This document shows positions 37,269 through 45,617 of a stretch of DNA of 64,000 nucleotides, in pieces. Both the position numbers and the translations under genes were made by a program. This DNA comes from Ruegeria denitrificans (GTDB taxonomy: Bacteria; Pseudomonadota; Alphaproteobacteria; Rhodobacterales; Rhodobacteraceae), in assembly GCF_001458295.1 (NCBI RefSeq), contig NZ_CYUD01000004.1, forward strand, positions 186,001 to 250,000, written 5' to 3'. Position 1 is the stretch's first letter, and each line of letters starts with the position of its first letter. The notes under the pieces were generated by a model. That model was not told the DNA's origin and did not search any database. It saw only the letters and a list, made by a program, of their open reading frames with translations.

Positions 37269-38282
37269 ATGGCAAAAACCGTGAACTTTCAGACAGAAAA
37301 AAAACTGATCTCCGCGTTCCACACCGCCCTGGATTCCGCGACAGAACAAGAATCCCCCAAGGTCATGAGCCAATTCTGTGCTCCAGACCTGCAGTGGCGC
37401 GGCTTTCATCCATTCAACGAAATCAGCGGTGCTGAACAGGTTGCGCGGCAATTCTGGCAACCTCTAAAGGGCAGCCTTACCCATATGCAGAACCGTGTGG
37501 ATATCTTGTTTGCAGGACAAAACTCGTTGCGTAACGAGGCTGACGTTTGGGTCGTGTCCATGGGGCATTTGATGGGCTTGTTCGACCGACCTTGGTTGGG
37601 TATTCGACCAACCAGTAAGTTGGCATTCCTACGATATTGCGCGTTCCACAGAGTCACCGGTGATAGGATTGTCGAGACGGCAATGTACTTCGACATACCG
37701 CACCTGATGGTTCAAGCCGGACAGAACCCGTTTCCTCCCCAAACAGCGGCGCATCTGGTGCAACCTGGACCAATGCCCCATGACGGCCTGTTGTTGAACG
37801 AACAATCCGTTGAAGAAGGCGAGAAGACGCTGGCGGTCATCAATGCGATGATCTCGGATCTCGGCCAATGGGACAGCGGAGTGTCGCTTGAGGATGAATT
37901 GGCCCGAACCTGGCACCAGAACATGATTTGGTGGGGTCCCGAGGGGATCGGCGCAACTTACACGATAGAACGCTATGCCAACCAACACTCTGGACCGTTC
38001 CGCACGGCTTTCAAAGATCGATCCAAGACCAATCATGTCTGCCGCCTGGCCGAAGGTCATTATGGCGGCTTCTTTGGTTGGCCCAACTTCACGGTTACTC
38101 CTACGGGAGGGTTCATGGGTATGCCTGCCACTGATAAAACGGGCGAGTTCAGGGTGATCGACATCTATCGCCGCGCTGGTGACAAACTGGCCGAGAACTG
38201 GATCTTCATCGACCTGCTCCACTTCTGGAATGGGCAAGGTGTTGATATTCTGGCACGCACCACAGGGATTGAAACACCATGA
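37269..38282 (+). CDS. SnoaL/NTF2-fold protein (two-domain), divergent arm
   Basis: A 337-residue protein with two SnoaL-like domains (residues ~10-150 and ~200-335). The second shows MIWWGPEGIGATYTIERYAN, FFGWPNFTVTPTGGFMGMP and LAENWIFIDLLHFWNGQGVD, closely parallel to the minus-strand paralogue at 29482-30534. ATG at 37269 is preferred to a frame start inside the operator region. It overlaps the amidohydrolase start by ATGA and is expected to be controlled by the same LacI regulator. Confidence 0.82.
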   Translation: MAKTVNFQTEKKLISAFHTALDSATEQESPKVMSQFCAPDLQWRGFHPFNEISGAEQVARQFWQPLKGSLTHMQNRVDILFAGQNSLRNEADVWVVSMGHLMGLFDRPWLGIRPTSKLAFLRYCAFHRVTGDRIVETAMYFDIPHLMVQAGQNPFPPQTAAHLVQPGPMPHDGLLLNEQSVEEGEKTLAVINAMISDLGQWDSGVSLEDELARTWHQNMIWWGPEGIGATYTIERYANQHSGPFRTAFKDRSKTNHVCRLAEGHYGGFFGWPNFTVTPTGGFMGMPATDKTGEFRVIDIYRRAGDKLAENWIFIDLLHFWNGQGVDILARTTGIETP

Positions 38283-39148
38283 AGATAGATGCGCATCACC
38301 ACCTGTGGGATCTCTCTGCAGTGACCTACCCCTGGCTCATGGAGAAAGGCATCACTCGTTTTTTTGGCGACCCGGCTTCTATCCAGCGGGACTACTTGTT
38401 GCCAGAATTTCGCGCAGATGCCGAGGCCGTTGGCGTCGGCGCTTCGGTACACATTCAGGTCGGTGCTGCTGATCCCTGGGCCGAAGCACAATGGGTGCAA
38501 TCGGTAGCAGAACAGTTCCCTGACTGGCCGTTGGTGCAAGTGGCTTTCTGCGATTTGACCGCCAGAGATCTGGACGAACATCTCGACCGTCTGCAAACCC
38601 TGCCTTCTGTGCGTGGCGTTCGTCAGATAATTGGACGAGCTCCGGGTGAAGATGCGTCAACTGGCACAAACGCCCTGCTTAAAGACCCCGCGTTTTTGGC
38701 TGGTCTGCAGCAATTGGGCAACCGCGGCCTCTCCTTTGACCTTCAATTGCTGCCAGAACTAATGGAACAAGCTGCAGATATTCTTGCGCAAGCTCTGGAA
38801 ACGCAAATAGCCCTGTGTCACGCGGGTTCGCCACATGACCGGACACCGCAAGGGCTGCAAAGTTGGGCAGATAATTTGACGGCATTGTCAAGCTTGCCGC
38901 AGGTCAATTGCAAACTCTCTGGCCTCGGAATGTTCGATCACAACTGGAGCGCTGACAGCGTCGCGCCCATCATTTCGACCTGCTTGTCTCAGTTTGGCGC
39001 CGATCGCTGCATGTTCGGATCGAATTTTCCGGTCGACAGCCTCACTTCAACTTACGGCGAGGTTGTTTCCCGGTACCAGGACCTGATCCCGAGCTCAAAC
39101 CAAGATGGCGTGTTCCATGGCACATCAAAACGCTTCTATCGCATTTGA
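38279..39148 (+). CDS. Amidohydrolase-2/L-fuconolactonase-type lactonase
   Basis: A 289-residue metal-dependent hydrolase of the amidohydrolase-2 (COG3618) group. The N-terminal metal motif is MKIDAHHHLWDLS, the second-half His is in ALCHAGSPHD, and the acid is in MFGSNFPVDSL. Relatives hydrolyse sugar lactones or dicarboxylic-acid lactones. The WDLSAVTYPWL opening is typical. As the last gene of the divergent arm it probably opens a lactone made by the SDR or HisD-like step; this is an inference. Confidence 0.85.
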   Translation: MKIDAHHHLWDLSAVTYPWLMEKGITRFFGDPASIQRDYLLPEFRADAEAVGVGASVHIQVGAADPWAEAQWVQSVAEQFPDWPLVQVAFCDLTARDLDEHLDRLQTLPSVRGVRQIIGRAPGEDASTGTNALLKDPAFLAGLQQLGNRGLSFDLQLLPELMEQAADILAQALETQIALCHAGSPHDRTPQGLQSWADNLTALSSLPQVNCKLSGLGMFDHNWSADSVAPIISTCLSQFGADRCMFGSNFPVDSLTSTYGEVVSRYQDLIPSSNQDGVFHGTSKRFYRI

Positions 39149-39404
39149 CAGCGGAGAGGCACACAAGACAAAGAACTTTGGTTCTGTTTCAAATCAACTG
39201 CGTTGCAGTCGCAGCGAACTTCTGCTTTCCGCCCTTCAGAACCTCAATGAGGTTTCGGTAACTAATTAGAAGTTCACTCATCTCAAATGACTAAGACGCT
39301 TTCTTATGACACCGCGACCCGCTTTTTGTGCCGAACCTGCCTATTTTGCCGCTACATAACCCTTGTTTTTTTGGTATGCGGGCTTCTCTTTTGATGTCGA
39401 AAAC
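39149..39404. other. Gap after the amidohydrolase gene
   Basis: No gene and no strong terminator was recognised; it ends at the tRNA remnant. Confidence 0.4.
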
Positions 39405-39466
39405 GGTCTCGAAAACCGTTGTGGGTGCAAGCCCAACCAGGGTTCGAATCCCTGTCTCACCGCCAC
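39405..39466 (+). pseudogene. tRNA-Ser(CGA) 3' remnant (island scar)
   Basis: Sixty-two bases matching positions 8213-8274 with two mismatches: anticodon arm with CGA, variable arm, T arm, 3' acceptor strand and CCA. The D arm and 5' acceptor strand are absent and no GGTGAGA-like complement lies upstream, so it cannot fold as a tRNA. This is the usual outcome when an element integrates in a tRNA gene and displaces the original 3' end. Confidence 0.88.
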
Positions 39467-39885
39467 TAACCTTCCCCTAAAAAACCCTTTTTGCACGCAG
39501 AGCGCCCCAGCGCAGGGTTGCGACAAAACAGCATGCGTTTCCCAAACATGTCATACTATAATGTCTTTTCTGACGTTGATTGCGTCGACAATGCCAATAA
39601 ATAGAAGCAAATCGCTCATTTTAAACGTCTGGATGTATGCCGCGCGCTTACCCATTCGCCAACCGGAAACGGGCCCTACTTCTGTCTTGGGTTCGCCAGG
39701 AAGCCAAGCACCGAACTCATGGGCAAGGCATTTTAATACGCAGCGGCGTGTTATTGCCACCCACCCTCGGCCGATAGGCATAGCATGGCTCAATCCACGG
39801 ATTTGAAAAGAACTTCCGGGATTTCCCCTTTGATTCCCATTAGCGTTAACCCATCTCGGCGACACATTTTCCAAAGGAGAGAGAC
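39467..39885. other. 419-bp stretch after the tRNA scar
   Basis: No convincing gene. A 107-codon minus-strand frame (39551-39874) is open but resembles nothing known. A ribosome site GGAGAGAG precedes the next plus-strand gene. Confidence 0.4.
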
Positions 39886-40377
39886 ATGTCGCGTACTATC
39901 ATATTGGCCGTGGTCATCGCTGCCGCAGGCGCCGGAATTTATTACTATACGACACAACCAGACCCCACACCCGCCGAACAATTGCAATCGGCTGCTGAAG
40001 ACGCGTCTGACGCCGTCAATGAAGCCGCCGGCTCTGTGACAGAGCAAGCCAACGAGGCTGCATCGTCGATCGCAGAACAGGCATCGGAAGCTGCAGATCA
40101 GGCAAGCGAAACTGCCACCGATTTGGCCAATCAGGCTGGAGACCAAGTTGCCGCGCTGACAAACCAAGGACAGGATTTGCTGAATTCTTGGATTGAAGAC
40201 GGTGCGCTGACCCTTGAGAATTTCGACTATGACACAATGATTGCTTCAATTCAGGAAAGCGACCTCGCGCAGGACCTGAAGACACAGGCCATTCAAATTA
40301 TGGACGATATCAAAGCATCGCCAGAAACGCTCGCGACGAAGCTCCAAGAGCTACGCGACCTGCTGTCAGGACAGTGA
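39886..40377 (+). CDS. Membrane-anchored alanine-rich coiled-coil protein
   Basis: A 163-residue protein. Residues 4-22 form one hydrophobic helix (TIILAVVIAAAGAGIYYY), probably an uncleaved anchor. Residues ~35-100 are repeats rich in Ala, Glu, Ser and Gln (NEAASSIAEQASEAADQASE) with an 11-residue periodicity, like amphipathic or LEA/apolipoprotein-type helices. The C-terminal part (residues ~105-160) is a separate helical segment (NSWIEDGALTLENFDYDTMI). Function is unknown. A ribosome site GGAGAGAG precedes the ATG and a hairpin follows the stop. Confidence 0.72.
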   Translation: MSRTIILAVVIAAAGAGIYYYTTQPDPTPAEQLQSAAEDASDAVNEAAGSVTEQANEAASSIAEQASEAADQASETATDLANQAGDQVAALTNQGQDLLNSWIEDGALTLENFDYDTMIASIQESDLAQDLKTQAIQIMDDIKASPETLATKLQELRDLLSGQ

Positions 40378-40383
40378 ACCAAA

Positions 40384-40418
40384 CGGGCTGCCCATTTTTT
40401 GGGTGGCCCGCCCCTTTT
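40384..40418 (+). terminator. Probable terminator after the coiled-coil gene
   Basis: CGGGCTGCCCA (40384-40394) and TGGGTGGCCCG (40400-40410) pair at 9 of 11 positions and are followed by CCCCTTTT. Confidence 0.55.
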
Positions 40419-40595
40419 GACGTGACCCTCGTTCTATCCACGTCATGCGATGCATCAATTGACGCGTTCTATTTCATTTGGTTGAATCAGATTCTCCGTG
40501 GCACAAGCCTAGTACAGCTACTGCTCTTCACAAGTAGCCGGTTGTGGCTGCGTTCCGCTGACAATTCTTGATCCGTTCGACCAGAAGGAACGACC

Positions 40596-41624
40596 ATGAC
40601 CACCCTGCCCCCAACCATGTTCGCAATCACTCTGGTGCAGGACGGATATTCCGGTGAGGCGACTGGCCCCTATATCGACAACGTTGGGGATTGGCTGGCC
40701 GAGGCAGAGCTACCCGTTCCTCAACCCGGGCCCGGGCAGGTTCTGATCAAACTGCGCGCGGCCTCGGTCAATCCGTCCGACCTCCATTTTATCAAAGGCG
40801 AATATGGGCAGCCGCGCGTCAAGGGTGCCGCAGCGGGTTTTGAAGGTTGCGGCGATGTCGTTGCAACGGGGACCGGTGCTGAAGCCTTGCAAGATCAGCG
40901 CGTTGCCTTTGTAACAGCGGGATCTGGTGCCTGGGCGGAATACGTTCTGGCTCCAGCCATTATGTGCATTCCGCTGCGCCCCGAAATCTCCGACGAAGAT
41001 GGTGCAGGCCAGATCGTAAACCCGCTGACGGCCATGGCAATGGTCGACATTGCCCGCGCTGACGGGGATGCGTTTGTCGTTTCAGCCGCGACCAGCCAGT
41101 TGGGCAAGCTGATGTGTCGTCTCGGTCGTGATCTTGGTCTGAAACCCATCGCCTTGGTCCGACGTCCCGAAGCGCTGGATATGCTAAGGGATTCTGGCGC
41201 AGTCGAGGTGCTGTTGACCACCGACCCGAACGTGCTGCAATCCTTTGCAAAAGTCAGCCAAGAGCTGAAACCCCGCGTGTTTTTGGACGCTGTGGCCGAC
41301 CAACTCTCCGAACAGATATTCTGTGCCATGCCCAACCGGGCGCGTTGGATTTCCTATGGCAAGCTCAGCAACGAGCTTCCAACCCTGACTCAGACAGGTC
41401 AGTTGATCTTTATGGGCAAGCAGATCGAAGGGTTCTGGCTGACCAATTGGTTAACAAGCACATCACCTGCAGATCAGGCGCGGGTTGTGGCCGAGGTTCA
41501 GGCTCGTTTCTCTGATGGGCGCTGGAAAACCGACATTTCAGAGAAGCTGTCCTTACGGGATGTGGTTGGAAATTTAACTGAAGCGCTGAAGAAGATAGAC
41601 GGGAAAGTAATCATCACGCCTTAG
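40596..41624 (+). CDS. MDR-family oxidoreductase (quinone/enoyl reductase-like)
   Basis: A 342-residue medium-chain dehydrogenase/reductase without the zinc ligands of alcohol dehydrogenases. The N-terminal domain has GPGQVLIKLRAASVNPSDLH; the nucleotide-binding domain has VVSAATSQLGKLMCRLGRDL in place of the usual AxxGxVG, and ALVRRPEALDMLRDSGA after it. This fits NADPH:quinone or 2-enoyl reductases. The substrate is unknown. AAGGA lies seven bases before the ATG. It stands alone. Confidence 0.82.
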   Translation: MTTLPPTMFAITLVQDGYSGEATGPYIDNVGDWLAEAELPVPQPGPGQVLIKLRAASVNPSDLHFIKGEYGQPRVKGAAAGFEGCGDVVATGTGAEALQDQRVAFVTAGSGAWAEYVLAPAIMCIPLRPEISDEDGAGQIVNPLTAMAMVDIARADGDAFVVSAATSQLGKLMCRLGRDLGLKPIALVRRPEALDMLRDSGAVEVLLTTDPNVLQSFAKVSQELKPRVFLDAVADQLSEQIFCAMPNRARWISYGKLSNELPTLTQTGQLIFMGKQIEGFWLTNWLTSTSPADQARVVAEVQARFSDGRWKTDISEKLSLRDVVGNLTEALKKIDGKVIITP

Positions 41625-41787
41625 GATAAGATCTCCTAAACCCAGTTTTCAAAAACAGCATCTTCTACAACAACTTAAGTTTCAATCTTCAACTTCAATG
41701 AACTAGGGAAGCCGCCTGTTTTTTCAGGTTGAACAGCTAGGCTCTGGCTCGGCTTGCGCTATCACAATAATGTTATAATTTCCCCGA

Positions 41788-42456
41788 ATGACAACGGCTC
41801 GAATCGAAAACTTATTGAACCTGAAAAACTCTGAGGTGATTGCTCAGGGTAACCGACAATTTGTTTACCAGCATCCTCACGAACCGAATACGCTTCTGAA
41901 AATCCCTCAGCCACATACGACCGATGGCGGGTCCAACCTCAAGACGGACTCTTGGTTTGATCGGAACTTTCGGCGCTCCACGGTTTACAAAGGGTTTATG
42001 CGAGAGTTTCACGAGTCTTTTGACCTTATGGTTCGCTACCAAAACAGGAATGAACCCATCCCAGTTTGCGAGGTTCGCGGTGTGGTTCAAACCGATATCG
42101 GCATTGCCCTAGTCTATGAACGGATTTCCGAACCCGATGGGCAGCTGTCGCCATGTCTAAAAGAACTGGCCAAAAGTGGACACCTCACGCATCACCATTT
42201 GGCTTCGTTGAATAAGCACTTCGACATGTTGATCGAAGAACAGGTCCTCATCAGCAATAAAAACACTGGAAACATCGTTTATCAGACGTTTTCAGACGGG
42301 TCTGGCCGGTGGGTTTGGATCGACAGTTTTGGATGTAAGCAGATTATTCCCGTCCGCCGTTGGTTTCGTTTTTTGAACCGGCGCAAGATCAATCAGATCA
42401 GGAATAGGTTTATTAGTTTCGCCGAGAATGCCTTGCATCAAAAGGCTGAGCATTAG
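41788..42456 (+). CDS. YrbL-family protein (kinase-like fold)
   Basis: A 222-residue protein resembling PhoP-regulated YrbL: GNRQFVYQHPHEPNTLLKIP near the start, then FMREFHESFDLMVRY and DIGIALVYERISEPDGQLSP in the middle and NTGNIVYQTFSDGSGRWVWI near the end. The family has a protein-kinase-like fold related to aminoglycoside phosphotransferases, with unknown substrate. No operon partner. The region upstream is AT-rich and may hold its promoter. Confidence 0.75.
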   Translation: MTTARIENLLNLKNSEVIAQGNRQFVYQHPHEPNTLLKIPQPHTTDGGSNLKTDSWFDRNFRRSTVYKGFMREFHESFDLMVRYQNRNEPIPVCEVRGVVQTDIGIALVYERISEPDGQLSPCLKELAKSGHLTHHHLASLNKHFDMLIEEQVLISNKNTGNIVYQTFSDGSGRWVWIDSFGCKQIIPVRRWFRFLNRRKINQIRNRFISFAENALHQKAEH

Positions 42457-42505
42457 ACATCGCGAAGTAACCTTCACGTTTGTTTTGGACCTAGGTCGAT
42501 GGCCC

Positions 42506-42537
42506 AAAAGAAAACGGCCGCAATTTCTTGCGACCGT
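42506..42537 (-). terminator. Rho-independent terminator of rplM-rpsI
   Basis: ACGGCCGCAA (42514-42523) pairs with TTGCGACCGT (42528-42537) with one G-T; on the minus strand TTTTCTTTT follows. It lies just past the rpsI stop. Confidence 0.85.
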
Positions 42538-42560
42538 CTGAAATTCGTAGTCCGTAGCGA

Positions 42561-43046
42561 TTAACGCTTCGAGAACTGGAACGAACGACGCGCTTTGCGC
42601 TTACCGTATTTCTTACGTTCCACAACGCGGCTGTCGCGGGTCAGGAAGCCAGCAGCTTTCAAAGCACCACGCAGCGACGGATCGTACAGTTGCAGCGCTT
42701 TCGAGATGCCGTGCTTGACCGCACCGGCCTGACCGGTCAGGCCACCGCCTTTGACGGTTGCGACAACATCGAATTCACCTTCTACGCCGGCAACCTGGAA
42801 CGGCTGGCGCAGGATCAGCTGCAGTACGGGACGAGCGAAGTATTTGTCCTGGTCCTTGCCGTTCACGGTGACCTTGCCGGAGCCCGGCTTGATCCAAACG
42901 CGGGCAACAGCGTCTTTACGCTTGCCGGTGGCATAAGAACGACCCAATTCGTCACGTACGGGTTCACGCACGATGACTTCTTCGGCCACAACCTCAACGC
43001 CTGCAACGGCGCTCAGCTCTTCGAGAGTATTGATCTGATCAGCCAT
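42561..43046 (-). CDS. rpsI: 30S ribosomal protein S9
   Basis: S9 of the small subunit, ending in the conserved basic tail [14 protein letters not shown] that reaches the P-site tRNA. It has about 161 residues, with the usual alphaproteobacterial N-terminal extension ([16 protein letters not shown]) before the core ([20 protein letters not shown]). ATG at 43046 is preferred over ATG at 43052 because GGAG lies nine bases before it rather than three; the longer start would overlap the rplM stop as TAATG. It is co-transcribed with rplM. Confidence 0.96.
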   Translation of the reverse strand: MADQINTLEELSAVAGVEVVAEEVIVREPVRDELGRSYATGKRKDAVARVWIKPGSGKVTVNGKDQDKYFARPVLQLILRQPFQVAGVEGEFDVVATVKGGGLTGQAGAVKHGISKALQLYDPSLRGALKAAGFLTRDSRVVERKKYGKRKARRSFQFSKR

Positions 43047-43051
43047 GGTCA

Positions 43052-43510
43052 TTAGCTCCGGGTGTTTTTCTTGTTCATGGATGCAACATCCAGAACTTCG
43101 GGCGCTTGCGCCTCGTGGGGATGCTCGGCACCGGCATAAACGCGCAGGTTGGTCATAACCTGACGCGACAAGCGGTTGCCCGGCAGCATGCGCTTGACCG
43201 CTTGGGTCACGACGCGCTCGGGGTGCGCACCCTCGAGGATCTGCTGCTTGGTGCGCGATTTGATGCCGCCCGGATGGCCAGTGTGCCAGTAGAAGTTTTC
43301 TTCACGCTTCTTGCCGGTCATCTGGATTTTGTCAGCGTTGATCACGATGACATTGTCGCCCATGTCCATGTTCGGAGTGAACGACGCTTTGTGCTTGCCA
43401 CGCAGGCGCATGGCGACGATCGAGGCAAGACGGCCAAGAACAACGCCCTCGGCGTCGATCAGGATCCATTTCTTGTCGATGTCTGCAGGTGTTGCAGAAA
43501 AGGTTTTCAT
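43052..43510 (-). CDS. rplM: 50S ribosomal protein L13
   Basis: L13 of the large subunit, 152 residues, beginning [20 protein letters not shown], with [20 protein letters not shown] and the conserved YWHTGHPGG and [10 protein letters not shown] segments. It is the first gene of the rplM-rpsI operon, divergent from a small NTF2-like gene. The 240-bp region between them must hold both promoters. Confidence 0.97.
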   Translation of the reverse strand: MKTFSATPADIDKKWILIDAEGVVLGRLASIVAMRLRGKHKASFTPNMDMGDNVIVINADKIQMTGKKREENFYWHTGHPGGIKSRTKQQILEGAHPERVVTQAVKRMLPGNRLSRQVMTNLRVYAGAEHPHEAQAPEVLDVASMNKKNTRS

Positions 43511-43748
43511 GGCAGGATAGTCCTGTTTGATGTGAAAGACCGCCCAAAGACAGAGCGGCCCGAATTCGATGGAGCGTATTTAGAGGCCTCTGCAGCGCAG
43601 GTCAACAACAGTGAACGCTTTTAAATTACGTAATATCAATAGGTTAAAAAATAGGTATTATTTTACCCCATCATTTAGACCCTTTGCGCCTGCCACGCCC
43701 GGCCCGCTATATAAAATATGCAGATCTGACGGAAGGAGCACAGACAAT

Positions 43749-44111
43749 ATGGAGTGGCAACAAACCATCGCTGACTACGGCGCATCCTGGCAAGAGACCG
43801 ACCCTGAGAAACGCCTTGTGCTTTTAACAAAGTGCTTCGCCGAAAACGGGCGCTATGTCGACCCAACCGCAGAGGTACATAGCCGCACGAACCTGTGCGA
43901 TCATATTGGCAAGGTTCTGAAAAACTCTGGCGGGCGCATTGAGCTGACGAGCAATCCGTCCAACCATCACGATGTTGTCCATTTCACCTGGCACATGATC
44001 GGTCCGGATGGCGTTATCGTTGTTTCAGGCCACGACTTTGTTCGTTTGGATGGCGACGGAAAAATCTCCTATTTGGCCGGATTCTTCGGTGATCCAGCCC
44101 CGTTGACCTGA
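43749..44111 (+). CDS. Small NTF2/SnoaL-fold protein
   Basis: A 120-residue single-domain protein of the NTF2 fold: YGASWQETDPEKRLVLLTKC, VDPTAEVHSRTNLCDHIGKV, and GHDFVRLDGDGKISYLAGFF at the end. Proteins of this kind include isomerases and many orphans. ATG at 43749 is taken as start because the longer upstream frame is not family-like; AAGGAG lies 11 bases before it. It is unrelated in position to the SnoaL cluster at 26-38 kb. Confidence 0.72.
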   Translation: MEWQQTIADYGASWQETDPEKRLVLLTKCFAENGRYVDPTAEVHSRTNLCDHIGKVLKNSGGRIELTSNPSNHHDVVHFTWHMIGPDGVIVVSGHDFVRLDGDGKISYLAGFFGDPAPLT

Positions 44112-44115
44112 AGGA

Positions 44116-45519
44116 TCAGACACTGATTTGCTCAGGAGGATTATCCAGCAGTCGCCGCAACCGCTGCATCGCATCCTCAAACCGTTCCAGTGACACATGT
44201 CCGTTCATGGCGATACGCACCGCATTCGGGGCTCGTCCGTCCCTCAGCGCGAACTCATCTGCAGAGCGGAGTTGTATCCCTTCGCGCTCGGCTGCACGGC
44301 TAAAGGCAGCGGCACGCCAGCCGGAAGGCAGGTTCAGCCAGACAAACGGCACATCCGGAGCCCAGTTCAAATCAAATCCGCCTAAAGCATTCACTGCAAC
44401 CCGAACATATTCGCCCATACGATTCCGAACATCCTTGGCAATCTGCAGTGTACGTGGGTCAGACAGCAGCAAACGGGTCAGTTCGGCCAACGGTTGCGCC
44501 AAACCGAAATACCCGTATTCGGCCGAACGTCGCAGGTCCACGCTCCGCTCGCGCGGGGCAATGGCAAACCCTACACGCAGCGCAGGTGTCAGGGTTTTCG
44601 AGATCGAAGATACATGCCATCCCCGCTCAGGCGCCAAAGCCCGAAAACTGGGCTCGCGCGCGTCGCCCATGCGATAGCAATCGTCCTCGATGATTTGCAG
44701 GTCAAAGCGGCGAGCCACCTCGACGATCTCTTTCCGACGCTCTAGCGGAGTATGTGTGCCAGTTGGATTTTGAACTTCGGGCGAAACGCAGACGGCCTGC
44801 GCAGGTGTCTGGCGTAAAACGTGCTCCATTGCGGAGGGGTCAACGCCCCACTTGTCCATTTTCACGCCAATAACATCGGCGCGCATCAACTCTCCGGCTC
44901 GGCGGAACCCGGCATAGGAGAGGTCCTCGACCAAAACGACCGGCTTTGTCCCGCGCAGGATGGTTTGGAACACAAGGCACAACCCATTCTGACCCCCGTG
45001 TGTCAGTACAATGTCGTCATGCGTCAACGCGCCCAAAGGCAGGTCAGACAGCCAGTCCACCACGGCTTGCCGCATGGGTTGATAGGCATCCCTCGTCGGG
45101 TAATTCAAAAACAGACCCGGATCCGCCTGGGCCACTTTCTGCATACATTCCCGGATCAAGGTGACCTGTCCTACATCCGCCAATCGCGGGCTGAACAGGC
45201 TGACATTGGCGTTGTACTTGTCGTCTTGCAGATGCAACTGCCGTGCCCAGACATCGTCCAGGATTGGCGATTTTGGCGGAGCGACAAATGTACCACGCCC
45301 GACCTCGGCATGTAATAGGCCTTCATCAGTTAAAATAGTATAGGCCCGCGCAACGGTGCCGGGTGTGATTTGTAACCGATACGCCAGTTCCCGCACCGGA
45401 GGCAGCTTCGTACCGACCTCCAGCAAACTGTTATCAATTGCTTTTCTGATTGTATCAGCGACCAGAGTATATTTCGGTCCCTTGGATTTCGGCAGCGATT
45501 CAGGCCAAATTGTATCCAT
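44116..45519 (-). CDS. MocR-type regulator (GntR HTH fused to aminotransferase domain)
   Basis: A 467-residue PLP-binding regulator. The winged helix is residues ~12-80 (LPPVRELAYRLQITPGTVAR). The fold-type I aminotransferase domain follows, with the PLP lysine in VSSISKTLTPALRVGFA and LVEDLSYAGFRRAGELM. MocR proteins sense PLP or an amino compound and control nearby genes. The divergent DUF1127 gene is the neighbour; the target is unknown. A promoter on the minus strand lies at 45566-45595. Confidence 0.9.
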   Translation of the reverse strand: MDTIWPESLPKSKGPKYTLVADTIRKAIDNSLLEVGTKLPPVRELAYRLQITPGTVARAYTILTDEGLLHAEVGRGTFVAPPKSPILDDVWARQLHLQDDKYNANVSLFSPRLADVGQVTLIRECMQKVAQADPGLFLNYPTRDAYQPMRQAVVDWLSDLPLGALTHDDIVLTHGGQNGLCLVFQTILRGTKPVVLVEDLSYAGFRRAGELMRADVIGVKMDKWGVDPSAMEHVLRQTPAQAVCVSPEVQNPTGTHTPLERRKEIVEVARRFDLQIIEDDCYRMGDAREPSFRALAPERGWHVSSISKTLTPALRVGFAIAPRERSVDLRRSAEYGYFGLAQPLAELTRLLLSDPRTLQIAKDVRNRMGEYVRVAVNALGGFDLNWAPDVPFVWLNLPSGWRAAAFSRAAEREGIQLRSADEFALRDGRAPNAVRIAMNGHVSLERFEDAMQRLRRLLDNPPEQISV

Positions 45520-45539
45520 TACAATTCTTCCTTTGATTT

Positions 45540-45594
45540 TGACACAATCCAGAATGTATCAAACAGATATACCGAACACTTTAACTTTGTGTCA
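45540..45594. promoter_or_regulatory. Inverted TGACACAA repeats in the MocR/DUF1127 divergent region
   Basis: TGACACAA (45540-45547) and its complement TTGTGTCA (45587-45594) flank the divergent promoter region with centres 47 bp apart. They could be regulator sites, possibly for the MocR protein itself. Confidence 0.35.
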
Positions 45595-45595
45595 A
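45566..45595 (-). promoter_or_regulatory. Sigma70-type promoter of the MocR gene
   Basis: Minus-strand TTGACA (45590-45595), 18-base spacer, TATATC (45566-45571), about 45 bases before the ATG. Confidence 0.55.
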
Positions 45596-45617
45596 TACAA
45601 TTTGAAAGGATACCCTG

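Larger units (their letters stand above)
14426..39466. mobile_element. Putative older island portion, ending in a tRNA-Ser remnant
   Basis: The right end is a 62-nt 3' piece of tRNA-Ser(CGA) (39405-39466, 60/62 identical to 8213-8274), the expected scar of an integration into the same tRNA. The left 8 kb is full of broken genes and the right 17 kb is an accessory catabolic cluster. No intact integrase of its own is present; the recombinase remnant at 18.7-19.0 kb is a candidate relic. The extent is inferred from the repeats alone. Confidence 0.5.

Noticed and set aside
39363..39470. A second functional tRNA-Ser gene
   Set aside because: Only the 3' 62 bases are present; no D arm or 5' acceptor strand pairs with the 3' end, so it is a scar.
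39551..39874. 107-codon minus-strand frame after the tRNA scar
   Set aside because: No ribosome site and no family similarity; it covers the upstream region of the next plus-strand gene.
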